Below, piece by piece: positions 37,101 through 46,314 of a stretch of 64,000 bases of DNA; position 1 is the first letter of the stretch; each line of letters opens with the position of its first letter. The stretch spans positions 142,503 to 206,502 of the forward strand of contig DASWYF010000035.1 in NCBI GenBank assembly GCA_036405135.1, written 5' to 3'. The notes under the pieces are model-generated. The model was not told the DNA's origin. It saw only the letters and a list, made by a program, of their open reading frames with translations, and did not search any database. The DNA comes from Verrucomicrobiia bacterium (lineage in GTDB: Bacteria > Verrucomicrobiota > Verrucomicrobiia > Limisphaerales > JAEYXS01). A program made the translations under genes and the position numbers.

Positions 37101-39828
37101 TCAGGATTTCGAACACGATATCCGCAATGCCTTCGGCGGTTCCGGCTTCCTGACGAATGAACAGTTCTTCCAGACGAACGATCCGTTGGGCGCGAGCAAG
37201 GCGGGATTGAACGAAGACCTCGATGCGTTGGCTGCGTATGTGGCCAGCTTGGGCAATCAGCAATTGCCGCGCAGTCCGTATCGCATGAGCAATGGTTCAC
37301 ATACTGCGGATGGCTTGGCCGGTCGTGCTGTGTTCACCACACTGAATTGCAACTCCTGCCATGCTGGGCCGACGATGACCGATGAGGCATTTCACAATGT
37401 TGGAACATTGCGCGCTACATCGGGTCGCCGTCTGGGTTTGCCGCTGACGGGGATTGAGACACCGACACTTCGAGGGCTTTGGGCGAATGCGCCGTATCTG
37501 CATGATGGTTCTGCGCCGACGTTGGAAGATGTATTCAGCGTCGCTGGTGGCCGGATGTATCCGGCGGAGACAGGCGTGCGTGGCGGTCAGGCTGAGCTGC
37601 ATTCCAACGCAGGCGATATCGCGAACAACTATGACGCCACGGTGCGTGGGCGTGCGATGGTGACGCTGGTGCAAAACAGTTCGTTACGTTTCGATCAGGT
37701 CGATGGTGGCACAGGTGGCGTGGGAGCGATCGAGATCCGCTACAGCAACAGCAGTCCAGTGCCGTTGACCCTTCGCGTGAATGGCGTCGATCAGGTGGTG
37801 AATCTTCCCTTCGTAGGGAATTATCCGGTATGGAGGCATACGGTGTGGATGACGCAGCGAGTTGAAGGTGTTGCGTTGTTCGCAGGAGAAAACAATGTCG
37901 TGGAGCTTGTTACTTCCGGGTTCTCTACCTTGAGCGTGGATGAAATGCTCGTATCCACGACGAATCACTTGCAGCAAGCACACGCGCATCGCCAGGTGCA
38001 ATCGCTGACGGCTCAGGAGCGTGCGCAACTGCTTGCTTACTTGCGCGAACTGGATGGCAGCCTGGTGGAGAATGGTCCTGCAGCGCCGCCAGCCATCACG
38101 TTGCAAGCGCCGATCGATGCTTTGCAAAACGGATTCAGCCAGCAAACACCGGTGCGTTACAATCTACAGTTTAGTCGGCCGGTAAGCGGATTGACGGTTG
38201 CTGACTTGGCTTTGAGCGGCACCACGGGGGCTCAGGCGTTGACGTTGGTGGAGTTGAATCCGGGTCGCAGCTATCGCGTGGAGATCGCGGATATGTTGAA
38301 GAGCGGTGTCATTCAACTGCAAGTGCTGACGGGAGCGGTGCAGGATGGAGCGGGCATTGCCAATGCAGTCAGCCCCTTGGTTGCGGTGCAATGGCAGCCG
38401 TTGGTGGATGATCTCGTGACTCTGAGCGATGAGTTTGATCACACGAGTTCCCTGACGAACTGGCACAGCCTGAACCAGACAGAAGGTTGGGGTGTGAATC
38501 AATTGGAAGCGTTGGATGTGAATGCGACGCGCGCAGGGCACATGCGGTTCATGCCGCACACGGTGTCGTGGTACATGAACAATCAAGGGCCGCTGGTGTA
38601 TAAGGAGATCACGGGGGATTTCGTGGCGACACTACGTCTGCAAGTGCAGCGTCGCAATGGCCTGCCGGGGCGGCCGGAAACCTCATGGTCCTTCGGTGGG
38701 TTGATGATCCGCACGCCGCGTAATATCACTGCAGCCGGACCTTCACCTTCAGCACCATTGAATACACGCCTTGCATGGCCGCCAGCGGGCTATGCGACGG
38801 ATTGGACGCCCGATGGTGAGAACGACATCGGCATCTCGCTGGGCTCTCCTTACAACTGGATGAATCCGAATCCGAATCAATGGGCGGTGAGCTCGCGGTC
38901 CACGGTGAATGGTGAGACATCAATAAGCTGGAGCACGAACGATGTGCCGCTAAGCAGCAGTTGGGTCACATTCCAAGCGGTGCGTATCGGAAACACCATT
39001 ATGCTGCTGCGCCGTCATGATGGCGGCGAATGGATCGTCACCGAACGGCATACGCGGCCAGACATGCCTGCGACAGTGCAGGTGGGATTGTTCGGTTTCA
39101 CGGATCATGCGAATGCGGTGGCCGGTGGTTTCCTCACGCAACGTTTCGATTATCAAACTGCGTATCATCACAATCGCAATGTCATCAGCACTGCCAATGG
39201 TTATGCGGCGAATCCCGATCTAGTAGTTGATGCGGACTACTTCCGGTTCCAACGTCCACCGGATGGCTTGAGCGAACAGGCCTTGCTGAATGTTCCATTG
39301 AATGGGGAGACGCGTTGGCTGAGTGGCACTGCGTTGAATTCGACTTTGGGCGATGGTGTGAATGTGCCCTTCATCACTGCCTTGCCGGGTGGTGCCAAGC
39401 CGTTCGCGTTGTTCGCCAGCTCGGCGGGGGTTGTCGCGAATCCGTTAGCGGATGCGGATGGGGACGGGCAATCGAACTTTGCTGAGTGGGCGTTGGGCGG
39501 CACTAATCCTGCCGATGCGGGTGATGCTCCAGCGATTGTGACCTCCACCTACACAGATGCCGGGCAAACATGGCTGGTGCTATCGCATCTGCGTTTGATT
39601 GGTGGTGTGACGAACTCCACCGCCTACGCGAATGCTGGAGCGATTTATGAGGTGACGGGCAGTGAAGATCTCGACTGGTGGGAACTCGCACCAATAGGCA
39701 TCGCCAATCTTGAGAACTTGCCAACGCCACCTCTTGGTTATCAGTGGGCGAGCTTCCGTTGGCCAGCTCCAGTGAGCGGTTCGAGTCGTGGATTTCTTCG
39801 TTTCAGATTATCTAGTGAGACACCATAA
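34117..39828 (+). CDS. Giant secreted propeller/PKD/di-heme peroxidase-like protein
   Basis: A 1,903-residue exported protein with signal peptide MKNRVVMMVVVVLGLLLAQS; upstream codons back to 33151 are antisense to other genes and rejected. Order: LVIVD-type repeats (about 40-340; TYDISDPANPRLLDVL), an Ig-like domain (about 355-455), a PKD domain (about 465-555; YRFDFGDGS), a YVTN-type beta-propeller (about 560-900), then a MauG/cytochrome c peroxidase-like module with heme motifs CATCH at 946-950 and CNSCH at about 1078-1082. The last 600 residues contain beta-sandwich regions and a calcium-type DADGDGQSNFAEWALGG near 1780. It may be an outer-surface redox protein. An ECF sigma factor gene is divergent from it. 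Confidence 0.85.
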   Translation: MKNRVVMMVVVVLGLLLAQSGLGQGFPNVPQTAGARLTPLVGTNNGRMAIIAYHNGWLYTSPESPDSLAGSDIQARRWNISNLGNVYVEEVLGVSPQAVNAHGYFNVGDRLVLGPNNAGSSWTFRAASPGVNERGPMAGLGNVGVRGSLFYPWFIGPTYWSYNAVEGNAELSLRGQVLSSWDHLGLTGVIGHPFIVGNLLIFASDQSRTGVATYDISDPANPRLLDVLKTGGPGGYWPELWGGDGKLYVVFPYRENGRGMRVVDVTDPANLRFLADVPLPGDEPMYAQFQDEYAFIGSHKVDMRSLQSVLTFNTAAQGVDASQFALPLGNLLVTGGVGEFQGMAIWAHQAAPDTRGPSVGYHIPRAGQTNYPAGLPITLLIHETLETHTITVGENFIVRPVGGASISGTVTFAFDDILTFTPNQPLQADTTYEVVIPAGGIRDAAGNGIEGYSFTFSTGNSVNGNLPPTVTSFTATPYPAQPLMEISFQAAGSDPEGNALSYRFDFGDGSVRTDWSGVTTATHSYANAGHYQAKVQVRDNSGVITTRATTVTVMPELPAGNRPTHSSQVVVDTARRTVWTVNPDNNSVRSFHADTLVAGPEITVGADPRNVAVDANGNAWVTCHDADRIDIISPAGAFQTIPLLYGSAPFGIVMSSDGLIAYVSLHGSGQVMRFNTGTRTSSGVLSVGPTPRAMALNADGSRLYVTRFISPRHRGEVWAVDTTGAMSVNRTLAIPKFGGESHRDGTAEGKGIANTLAGIALSPDGTQLFITGNKMNTDRGVLTDSELTQDNTVRNIVVVMNTASGQVTDSLDIDNSDSSSAVTFSPLGDYFFVTLQGNNEVAIFDRLAVNSEAGLGGLITRHGVGRAPQGVAVDPVTRRAFVSNFMARSVSVLEVDQFLATGALNIPTNTVQTIVTEALSPAVLRGKQLFYDASDTRMSAEGYISCATCHNDGGQDGQVWDFTGRGEGLRRTITLRGRSGMAHGNVHWSGNFDEIQDFEHDIRNAFGGSGFLTNEQFFQTNDPLGASKAGLNEDLDALAAYVASLGNQQLPRSPYRMSNGSHTADGLAGRAVFTTLNCNSCHAGPTMTDEAFHNVGTLRATSGRRLGLPLTGIETPTLRGLWANAPYLHDGSAPTLEDVFSVAGGRMYPAETGVRGGQAELHSNAGDIANNYDATVRGRAMVTLVQNSSLRFDQVDGGTGGVGAIEIRYSNSSPVPLTLRVNGVDQVVNLPFVGNYPVWRHTVWMTQRVEGVALFAGENNVVELVTSGFSTLSVDEMLVSTTNHLQQAHAHRQVQSLTAQERAQLLAYLRELDGSLVENGPAAPPAITLQAPIDALQNGFSQQTPVRYNLQFSRPVSGLTVADLALSGTTGAQALTLVELNPGRSYRVEIADMLKSGVIQLQVLTGAVQDGAGIANAVSPLVAVQWQPLVDDLVTLSDEFDHTSSLTNWHSLNQTEGWGVNQLEALDVNATRAGHMRFMPHTVSWYMNNQGPLVYKEITGDFVATLRLQVQRRNGLPGRPETSWSFGGLMIRTPRNITAAGPSPSAPLNTRLAWPPAGYATDWTPDGENDIGISLGSPYNWMNPNPNQWAVSSRSTVNGETSISWSTNDVPLSSSWVTFQAVRIGNTIMLLRRHDGGEWIVTERHTRPDMPATVQVGLFGFTDHANAVAGGFLTQRFDYQTAYHHNRNVISTANGYAANPDLVVDADYFRFQRPPDGLSEQALLNVPLNGETRWLSGTALNSTLGDGVNVPFITALPGGAKPFALFASSAGVVANPLADADGDGQSNFAEWALGGTNPADAGDAPAIVTSTYTDAGQTWLVLSHLRLIGGVTNSTAYANAGAIYEVTGSEDLDWWELAPIGIANLENLPTPPLGYQWASFRWPAPVSGSSRGFLRFRLSSETP

Positions 39829-39844
39829 ACTCATGCTTTGTTAC

Positions 39845-39881
39845 ATTGCCCGTCATCCACACCGGATGGCGGGCAATTTTT
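39845..39881 (+). terminator. Rho-independent terminator of the giant gene
   Basis: ATTGCCCGTCATCC (39845-39858) pairs with GGATGGCGGGCAAT (39864-39877), 14 bases with one G-T pair, followed by TTTTTG. It lies 17 bp after the stop codon of the giant propeller/cytochrome gene. Confidence 0.9.
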
Positions 39882-39955
39882 GTTTAAGGACCAGCAAGTA
39901 TCTGCCGATAGGAAGGCGAGCAGGGGATGGCAATGACTTCCCTTGCGTGATTTCA

Positions 39956-40819
39956 ATGAAACGAATCCTGATACTTGGTCTGTCATGTTTTGCCACTGTA
40001 ACTGCTTTGAACGCAGCGGAATCCGTTGCAAATAAAAGCAGCTATCATCTGTTCAACCCCACGCCGTCGGAGCAGATGCGTGAGATGAGCACGGATCGTC
40101 CGGACAAGACGGAAAGTCCCTACACCGTGGATGCCGGCCATTTTCAGGTGGAGTCGGATATCGCGAATTTTTCCTACGACCACGACACCGCTGCGGGAGC
40201 AGACATCCGCACGCGTAGCTGGTCGCTGGGAACGTTGAATCTCAAGGTTGGGCTCAACAACCGTTCGGATCTGCAGTTGGTCGTGCCAAGCTGGAACCAT
40301 GTTCGCACGGATGATCAAGTGGCTGGAACGCTCACAAAGCAATCTGGTTTCGGTGACCTCGTGGCTCGCCTGAAGGTAAATCTCTGGGGCAATGACAGCG
40401 GTGATACAGCTCTCGCCGTGATGCCGTTCGTGAAGTTTCCTTCGAATACCGATGCCTTGGGCAATAAAGATTACGAAGGCGGCTTGATTGTCCCTCTGGG
40501 CATCGCTCTTTCAGAAAATTGGAGCCTCGGTCTGATGACGGAGTTCGACATCATCAAGGACACCGCCAGTTCCGGTTATCATCCAGAGTTCATCAACAGC
40601 ATCACGGTGAGCCGTCCCATTTTCGGTGAAGTCTCGGCGTATCTGGAATTCTTCAGTGCGGTGAGTGCGGAACGCGGCACACCGTGGATCGGCACGGTGG
40701 ATTGCGGTATCACGTGGGGGATCACCAAGAACATGCAGCTCGATTGCGGCATCAACTTCGGCGTCACCCGCGCTGCTGAAGACATGAATCCGTTCCTCGG
40801 CTTCACCTTCCGCTACTAA
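39956..40819 (+). CDS. Outer-membrane transporter-like beta-barrel (Phenol_MetA_deg type)
   Basis: A 287-residue protein. [20 protein letters not shown] is a signal peptide; the longer in-frame extension overlaps the terminator and the previous gene and is not accepted. Mature sequence [22 protein letters not shown] is, in its first part, the characteristic opening of the PF13557 (transporter, meta-pathway phenol degradation-like) family. Alternating strands such as [20 protein letters not shown] and the final aromatic FLGFTFRY fit an outer-membrane barrel. Substrate unknown. The first chemotaxis receptor gene starts 23 bp downstream. Confidence 0.83.
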   Translation: MKRILILGLSCFATVTALNAAESVANKSSYHLFNPTPSEQMREMSTDRPDKTESPYTVDAGHFQVESDIANFSYDHDTAAGADIRTRSWSLGTLNLKVGLNNRSDLQLVVPSWNHVRTDDQVAGTLTKQSGFGDLVARLKVNLWGNDSGDTALAVMPFVKFPSNTDALGNKDYEGGLIVPLGIALSENWSLGLMTEFDIIKDTASSGYHPEFINSITVSRPIFGEVSAYLEFFSAVSAERGTPWIGTVDCGITWGITKNMQLDCGINFGVTRAAEDMNPFLGFTFRY

Positions 40820-40842
40820 TTCAATTTTTTCGACGTTTAATC

Positions 40843-42459
40843 ATGCAAATCAGCCTGCGGACAAAAGTGTTGAGCATCAGTGCGGTGGGTGCACTGCTTA
40901 TCTTCATCGTCGGTGCCGGTGCTGTGCACCAGCTGCGACAGATGATCGCGAACCAGGAAAAGATGAGCGAGGCCAACTCCGCCCTGCGCAATCAACTGGA
41001 GGCGGACATGATGCACGATGCCATCCGCTCGGATGTGCTCGCCGCCTTGCGCGCCAGCAGCCGGAAGGAGGCAGCGGAATTGCAACAGGCAAAGGCTGCT
41101 CTCACCGATCATTCCCAAACTATCCGGAATCGTTTCAAAGAAAACGATGCGATGAGCCTGACCGAGGAAACCCACAGTGCGATCAAAGCTGTGAGCGGTC
41201 CATTGGATGCCTATGTCCAGCAGGCAGAAAAAGTTCTCGCCGCAGGTGGAGCGAATCCCGCCGAAGCTGACGCATTGATGCCCGCTTTCACGAAATCATT
41301 TACTGATCTCGAAGAAGCGATGGAGAAGGTGAGCGATGTCATCGAGGCAGGCAGTGAAGCCTATGCCAAATTGAACGAAGAGCTCTGCCAGGCCTTTTAT
41401 ACGCGCTTGATCGCCACGGTCGTGCTGGGTGTGATCGTTTTGATTGTTGTTGCGATCGCAGTAGCTCGCAGCATTCCGAAACCGTTCCAGACATTGACCA
41501 ATCAGATGGCGGAGATGGCCCGGGCAGTGGACACGGCTTCAGGTCAAATTGCCGGAGCCAGCCAAGGGTTGGCCGAAGGAGCGAGCCAGCAGGCCGCGAG
41601 TCTTGAGGAGACGAGCGCGAGTCTGGAAGAGATGTCGTCGATGACCCGCCGCAATGCCGAGCACGCGCAGCGGGCGAAAGATCTGGCGAACCAGACCCGT
41701 CAAGCAGCGGATGTTGGGGCGACGGACATGGGAGCGATGACGCGTGCAATGGATGAGATCAAGGGAGCCAGTGATAACATCGCGGCCATCATCAAGACGA
41801 TCGATGAGATTGCTTTCCAGACGAATATTTTGGCTTTGAACGCCGCGGTGGAAGCCGCGCGAGCGGGTGAAGCCGGCATGGGCTTCGCCGTGGTGGCGGA
41901 CGAAGTCCGCAACCTGGCGCAGCGAAGTGCGACTGCCGCGCGTGAGACGGGCGAGAAGATCGCCGATGCGATCCGCAAGAGCCAGCAAGGCGTGGAGTTG
42001 AGCGGGAAGGTGGCGAAGAGTTTGGAAGAGATCGTAGGGAAGGCCCGTCAAGTGGATGAATTGGTGGGGGAGATCGCCGGAGCTTCCCGAGAGCAGAGCA
42101 CGGGCATCAGCCAGGTGAACGAAGCGGTGACGCAGATGGACAAAGTGACGCAGGGCAATGCGGCGAGTGCCGAGGAGAGTGCGGCGGCAGCGGAAGAACT
42201 GCACGCACAGGCTGCCGCACTGAAGGGAGCTGTGGAGCAGTTGCAGGCGCTGGTGGGAGGGAAAGGTGAAGCAGCCGTTACGGTAAATCACGCGAAACCA
42301 GCAGCCGTCGCGAAATCAGCAAGTGGGAGCAAAGTGTTGCGCCCGACTGTCACGAAAGCTTCCGCATCCAAGCCGAGTTTGGCAACCAATGGCGCCAACG
42401 GTCACAACGGCAAGCATCAAGACCCGCTTCCCATGGAAGAGGCCTTCAAAGACTTTTAA
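40843..42459 (+). CDS. Methyl-accepting chemotaxis protein (1)
   Basis: A 538-residue receptor. One helix at about 8-30, a small periplasmic helical domain (30-185) of four-helix-bundle type, and a second helix at about 190-212 ([16 protein letters not shown]). No clear HAMP domain follows; the coiled coil begins soon after. The signalling tip [20 protein letters not shown] lies near residue 325. The C-terminus PMEEAFKDF has AFKDF, which fits the x-[HFYW]-x-x-[HFYW] pentapeptide known to tether the methyltransferase CheR. The cytoplasmic half is nearly identical to that of the receptor at 44727, in DNA and protein, suggesting duplication or gene conversion. Confidence 0.93.
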   Translation: MQISLRTKVLSISAVGALLIFIVGAGAVHQLRQMIANQEKMSEANSALRNQLEADMMHDAIRSDVLAALRASSRKEAAELQQAKAALTDHSQTIRNRFKENDAMSLTEETHSAIKAVSGPLDAYVQQAEKVLAAGGANPAEADALMPAFTKSFTDLEEAMEKVSDVIEAGSEAYAKLNEELCQAFYTRLIATVVLGVIVLIVVAIAVARSIPKPFQTLTNQMAEMARAVDTASGQIAGASQGLAEGASQQAASLEETSASLEEMSSMTRRNAEHAQRAKDLANQTRQAADVGATDMGAMTRAMDEIKGASDNIAAIIKTIDEIAFQTNILALNAAVEAARAGEAGMGFAVVADEVRNLAQRSATAARETGEKIADAIRKSQQGVELSGKVAKSLEEIVGKARQVDELVGEIAGASREQSTGISQVNEAVTQMDKVTQGNAASAEESAAAAEELHAQAAALKGAVEQLQALVGGKGEAAVTVNHAKPAAVAKSASGSKVLRPTVTKASASKPSLATNGANGHNGKHQDPLPMEEAFKDF

Positions 42460-42502
42460 AACCCGCAGTTAATACAGCACACAGTTATTTCGAAGATTCT
42501 TC

Positions 42503-43972
42503 ATGAACCAGAAAAACATCATCAAAGTTCTGCCCGCCGTGGTCGGTGTGGCTCTCGCGGTAACTCCAGCCCTCGCGCAAACGGCTCCGGCCAAGCCTGC
42601 ACCGGCAAAGGCTCCAGCAAGCGCTGGCCTGGTCAACGACTGGTTGCGCAAACAGGATGATGCGTTCAAGGCTTTCGATATCGGAGCTGAAACCCGTCTG
42701 CGCTACGAGATGTTCCAAAACGGCTTGAGCACGGACAGCTCTGCTGCCGGTGTCTCGCGCCATTTTATCGATGGCATTGATAACGACGACGCCGTGCTCT
42801 ACTTCCGCCAGAAAGTCCACTTGGGCTACAAGGCAGCGGATTGGCTGGGCTTCTATGTGCAGGGGCGTTACAGCGCCACCGGCGGTGATGATCAGGCAGC
42901 GAATCCCGGTGAGGATTTTGTCGATGTGTTCCAAGCCTACGTGGACTTGGGTAACAAGAAGGAATTCCCACTGACAGCACGCATCGGTCGTCAGGTTCTG
43001 TCCTACGGCGATCAGCGCTACGTCGGCCAGTCGAACTGGAGCAACGTGGATCGCTCTTTCGATGCCTTCAAACTGCGCTACGAAGCCAAGGATATCTGGG
43101 TGGATGCTTTCATGAGCCGTGTCGTGCTGACGGATGACAACGAGTTCAACGTATCGAATGATTACGATCTTTTCTCCGGCGTCTACGCAGGCACGAAGAC
43201 ATTGATCCCCAAGCAGGAAACGGAAGTCTATTTCCTCTCCCGCAATGCCTCGGTGGGTTCTCCTACGGCCACGACGGGTGCTCCGACCGCAGGCGGTCCT
43301 TCCGCACGTGACATCTACAGCCTTGGCTTTCGCGTGAAATCGTTGCCCGGTGAATTCAAGGGCTGGGATTACAGCGCTGAATTCATCCAACAATTCGGCA
43401 GCGTGAATGTCGGTGGTGCGCAAGGCCGCATCAAACAAGACGCCTTCGCCGCTTCACTCGGTGGCGGTTATACGTTCAAGGAGGTGTTCGCCGAACCTCG
43501 TGTCGGATTCCTCTACAACTATTCCTCAGGCGACAACAACCCGACGGACGGCAAGAGCGAAACGCTTGAGACATTGTTCGGTACGAATCACGGCCTCTAT
43601 GGTCTGATGGATTTCACGGGTCTGCGTAACACCCATAACCCGACGCTGAGCCTGAACCTGAAGCCTGCGAAGGCGTGGAAGGTCAGCTTGGATTACCACA
43701 TGTTCTGGCTGGCGAATGACCGCGACTTCTTCTACCCGCAATCGGGTGGCGGACGCGCTGCGAACGGTTACGGTCGCAATACGCAATACAGCAAGTTCAT
43801 CGGTTCCGAGATCAACCTGACCGCAGCTTACACCATCAAGCCATGGTGGAATCTCGAGTTCGGTTATGGTCATTTCTTTGCGGGAAGTTATATCAAAGAT
43901 TCGCTTTCAGCCGCGGGCAACCGCGCTGCCGATTCGGACTGGGGTTACGTCCAGACGGTATTCAAGTTCTGA
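42503..43972 (+). CDS. Alginate-export-type outer-membrane porin
   Basis: A 489-residue protein. The signal peptide is MNQKNIIKVLPAVVGVALAV with cleavage after ALA-Q; a proline/alanine linker (APAKPAPAKAPA) follows. FDIGAETRLRYEMF, LYFRQKVHLGYKA and the segment ARIGRQVLSYGDQRYVG are typical of the alginate_exp (AlgE-like) family of outer-membrane barrels. The C-terminus ends YVQTVFKF with the terminal phenylalanine used for barrel insertion. The role is outer-membrane diffusion of a substrate that could be a sugar polymer or an aromatic compound. A strong terminator follows within 25 bp. Its position between two receptors suggests that uptake and taxis are linked. Confidence 0.85.
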   Translation: MNQKNIIKVLPAVVGVALAVTPALAQTAPAKPAPAKAPASAGLVNDWLRKQDDAFKAFDIGAETRLRYEMFQNGLSTDSSAAGVSRHFIDGIDNDDAVLYFRQKVHLGYKAADWLGFYVQGRYSATGGDDQAANPGEDFVDVFQAYVDLGNKKEFPLTARIGRQVLSYGDQRYVGQSNWSNVDRSFDAFKLRYEAKDIWVDAFMSRVVLTDDNEFNVSNDYDLFSGVYAGTKTLIPKQETEVYFLSRNASVGSPTATTGAPTAGGPSARDIYSLGFRVKSLPGEFKGWDYSAEFIQQFGSVNVGGAQGRIKQDAFAASLGGGYTFKEVFAEPRVGFLYNYSSGDNNPTDGKSETLETLFGTNHGLYGLMDFTGLRNTHNPTLSLNLKPAKAWKVSLDYHMFWLANDRDFFYPQSGGGRAANGYGRNTQYSKFIGSEINLTAAYTIKPWWNLEFGYGHFFAGSYIKDSLSAAGNRAADSDWGYVQTVFKF

Positions 43973-43994
43973 CGCTTCTCCGTTCGTTCCTCCG

Positions 43995-44030
43995 CAGGCG
44001 CCCGGGCGTGCATTCCCGGGCGCCTGTTTT
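43995..44030 (+). terminator. Rho-independent terminator of the porin gene
   Basis: CAGGCGCCCGGG (43995-44006) and CCCGGGCGCCTG (44015-44026) form a perfect 12-bp stem with an 8-base loop, followed by TTTT. It lies 22 bp after the porin stop codon. Confidence 0.93.
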
Positions 44031-44148
44031 ATGGACTCATCTCCGTAACAACCTGTCACTAAAGTCCAGGATATAACTGCCGATATTTAGGCAATACTGG
44101 CTTCGGGAGTTTCCCGAGAATGCACTCCAATCCGATTTAAATAAAAAT

Positions 44149-44700
44149 ATGAACCAGCCGATCTGCATCACGTTCGCAACTCTCATCTTGCTTTTCACCC
44201 GGCTAACAGCGCAGGCGCAGCTTGATCCGGCCGCTCAGGCCAGGGTGGATGCTGCTGTAATGGACATTCAGCAATGGGCCTCCAACCCCGCAATCGTGAA
44301 AGCGGTATCGGCCCAGAATGCCACCCTTCCGGCGGATTATTCAGCCATGACACAGGATAAGTGGAAGGTGGCTACGATCTTGGACCCTTTCGTCCGTTCC
44401 TTCTCCAAGAATGAAGCCGGGGCATTCCTCAAAACCAAAAAGACGGACACCGTTTCTGAAGCATTCATCTCGGATGCGAACGGTCTTAAGGTCGGTTTCC
44501 TCTCCAAGACATCGAGCTGGAGTCATAAAGGCAACCCCAAACACGAAGTTCCGATGACTGGCAAAATTTGGCAGGGCAAGGTCGAGCTGGATGAGTCCAC
44601 TGGGCTGCAGCAAGTCCAAGTCTCCGTGCCTGTGCTCGCTGATGGCAAGCCAGCGGGTTCTCTTGTAGTTGGTTTGGTGCTCTCCAAGTTGGAGAAGTAA
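44149..44700 (+). CDS. Free periplasmic Cache-like sensor protein
   Basis: A 183-residue protein. The signal peptide [20 protein letters not shown] ends near AQA. The mature part begins with a long helix ([17 protein letters not shown]) and continues with the beta elements of a PDC/Cache fold: [18 protein letters not shown], then [20 protein letters not shown]. Cache domains normally sit inside receptors and bind small ligands; here the domain is a separate soluble protein with no membrane helix. The chemotaxis receptor gene starts 26 bp downstream, so the two may work as a binding-protein/receptor pair. The fold assignment is by eye. Confidence 0.65.
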   Translation: MNQPICITFATLILLFTRLTAQAQLDPAAQARVDAAVMDIQQWASNPAIVKAVSAQNATLPADYSAMTQDKWKVATILDPFVRSFSKNEAGAFLKTKKTDTVSEAFISDANGLKVGFLSKTSSWSHKGNPKHEVPMTGKIWQGKVELDESTGLQQVQVSVPVLADGKPAGSLVVGLVLSKLEK

Positions 44701-44726
44701 GCGGCCTGTTTCAGGTTCGAAAACTT

Positions 44727-46310
44727 ATGAAAAAATTCAGCATCCCGCGCCAGATGATGGTGTTCATCGTGGCTTTTGGCGCGGTGAGTCTCATTTTGTG
44801 TGCGGCGCTTGGTGTGTTGCTGCGCGATTCTCTCGGCCATGCCGAAAGATCAGTCAGCAAGTCGACTGAAGAATTCGACCGCAGCTATCACTTGCTCGAA
44901 GTGCTGGGCTCGGGGCAAAGCCAGCTGCAGCGATTGTTGCGCATGAAAGACGCGGACGATATCGAGAAAGGCATCAAACTCCTTGAGGACATGCGGGCTG
45001 AGGTTCGCAAAACGATCAAGGACGACGGACAGGTTCTGGCTAAAGTTTCTCAATCTTATGAAACACTGGTCATCGCGCAGCAGAAGTCCCTGGATGCGTT
45101 GCTGCTCGGCAAATACAGCGATGCGAATGAAGTTTTCCTTGGTGAAACTTGTGCCGTTTATGAGGGCTTGCTGAATGAACTCGAAGATTCACAGAACAAG
45201 GCGCGTGAACTGGCGGCGACGGATTTCGCGGCGCAATCACAGGCGATTCATAGGAAAGTTTATATCCGCGGAATCATCACTTTCGCAGTGATGATCGGGT
45301 TGATGGTTTTCGGCTGGAATCTCAAATCTCATATCACACGTGCCTTGCAATGGCTCTCAGAGCAAATGGCAGTGATGAGCAAGCAGGTGGATCTGGCCTC
45401 GGAACAAATAGCTGGATCAAGCCAAAGCCTGGCTGAAGGGGCGAGCCAGCAGGCGGCCAGTTTGGAAGAGACGAGCGCCAGCCTGGAAGAGATGTCATCA
45501 ATGACCAAGAGGAATGCCGAACATGCTCAACGGGCGAAAGATCTCGCAAATCAAACAAAACTGGCTGCTGATATCGCTGCAGAGGACATGGGAGCGATGA
45601 GCCGTGCTATGGATGACATCAAAGGAGCCAGTGACAACATCGCTGCAATCATCAAGACGATCGACGAGATAGCATTTCAAACTAACATACTGGCATTGAA
45701 CGCCGCTGTGGAAGCTGCTCGAGCCGGTGAGGCCGGCATGGGATTTGCGGTGGTGGCAGACGAAGTCCGCAATCTTGCACAGAGAAGCGCTACAGCCGCC
45801 CGTGAAACCGGGGAGAAGATTGCAGATGCGATCCGCAAAAGCCAGCAAGGCGTGGAGTTAAGCGGCAAGGTGTCCAAGAGCCTGGACGAGATCGTCGGGA
45901 AAGCCCGTCAGGTAGATGATCTGGTAGGAGAGATTGCCGGAGCTTCGCGGGAGCAGAGCACAGGCATCAGCCAGGTCAATGAGGCTATGACGCAGATGGA
46001 CAAAGTGACGCAAGGCAATGCCGCAAGCGCCGAGGAAAGTGCGGCTGCTGCTGAAGAATTGCACGCCCAAGCAGCGGCATTAAGGGGAGCCGTGGAACAG
46101 TTGCAGGCATTGGTCGGTGCGAAAGCAGAGGCAGAAATAGCAAGCAAACCCAAGACGGTTCCGTACAGCACGGGTGCAAAAGTGTTGCGCCCTGCAACTG
46201 CTGCAAAAACGAAATCTTCAGCGTCTCAGCCCATGATGCCAGCTCAGAATGGCGATAATGGCAAACATCATGTTTCCCTTCCAATGGAAGATGCCTTTAA
46301 AGATTTCTAG
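44727..46310 (+). CDS. Methyl-accepting chemotaxis protein (2)
   Basis: A 527-residue receptor with a helix at about 8-30, a helical periplasmic domain (about 31-185) and a second helix ([15 protein letters not shown], about 188-205). A standard HAMP is not evident. The coiled-coil signalling region repeats that of receptor 1: [39 protein letters not shown] near 315, and [20 protein letters not shown]. It ends PMEDAFKDF, with the same possible CheR-binding AFKDF. It lies between the free Cache-like gene (26 bp) and a CheY-like regulator (4 bp), so it is in an operon with both. Confidence 0.93.
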   Translation: MKKFSIPRQMMVFIVAFGAVSLILCAALGVLLRDSLGHAERSVSKSTEEFDRSYHLLEVLGSGQSQLQRLLRMKDADDIEKGIKLLEDMRAEVRKTIKDDGQVLAKVSQSYETLVIAQQKSLDALLLGKYSDANEVFLGETCAVYEGLLNELEDSQNKARELAATDFAAQSQAIHRKVYIRGIITFAVMIGLMVFGWNLKSHITRALQWLSEQMAVMSKQVDLASEQIAGSSQSLAEGASQQAASLEETSASLEEMSSMTKRNAEHAQRAKDLANQTKLAADIAAEDMGAMSRAMDDIKGASDNIAAIIKTIDEIAFQTNILALNAAVEAARAGEAGMGFAVVADEVRNLAQRSATAARETGEKIADAIRKSQQGVELSGKVSKSLDEIVGKARQVDDLVGEIAGASREQSTGISQVNEAMTQMDKVTQGNAASAEESAAAAEELHAQAAALRGAVEQLQALVGAKAEAEIASKPKTVPYSTGAKVLRPATAAKTKSSASQPMMPAQNGDNGKHHVSLPMEDAFKDF

Positions 46311-46314
46311 ACGC

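Noticed and set aside
39788..39955. N-terminal extension of the outer-membrane barrel protein
   Set aside because: It covers the stop of the giant gene and its terminator; a normal signal peptide starts at 39956.
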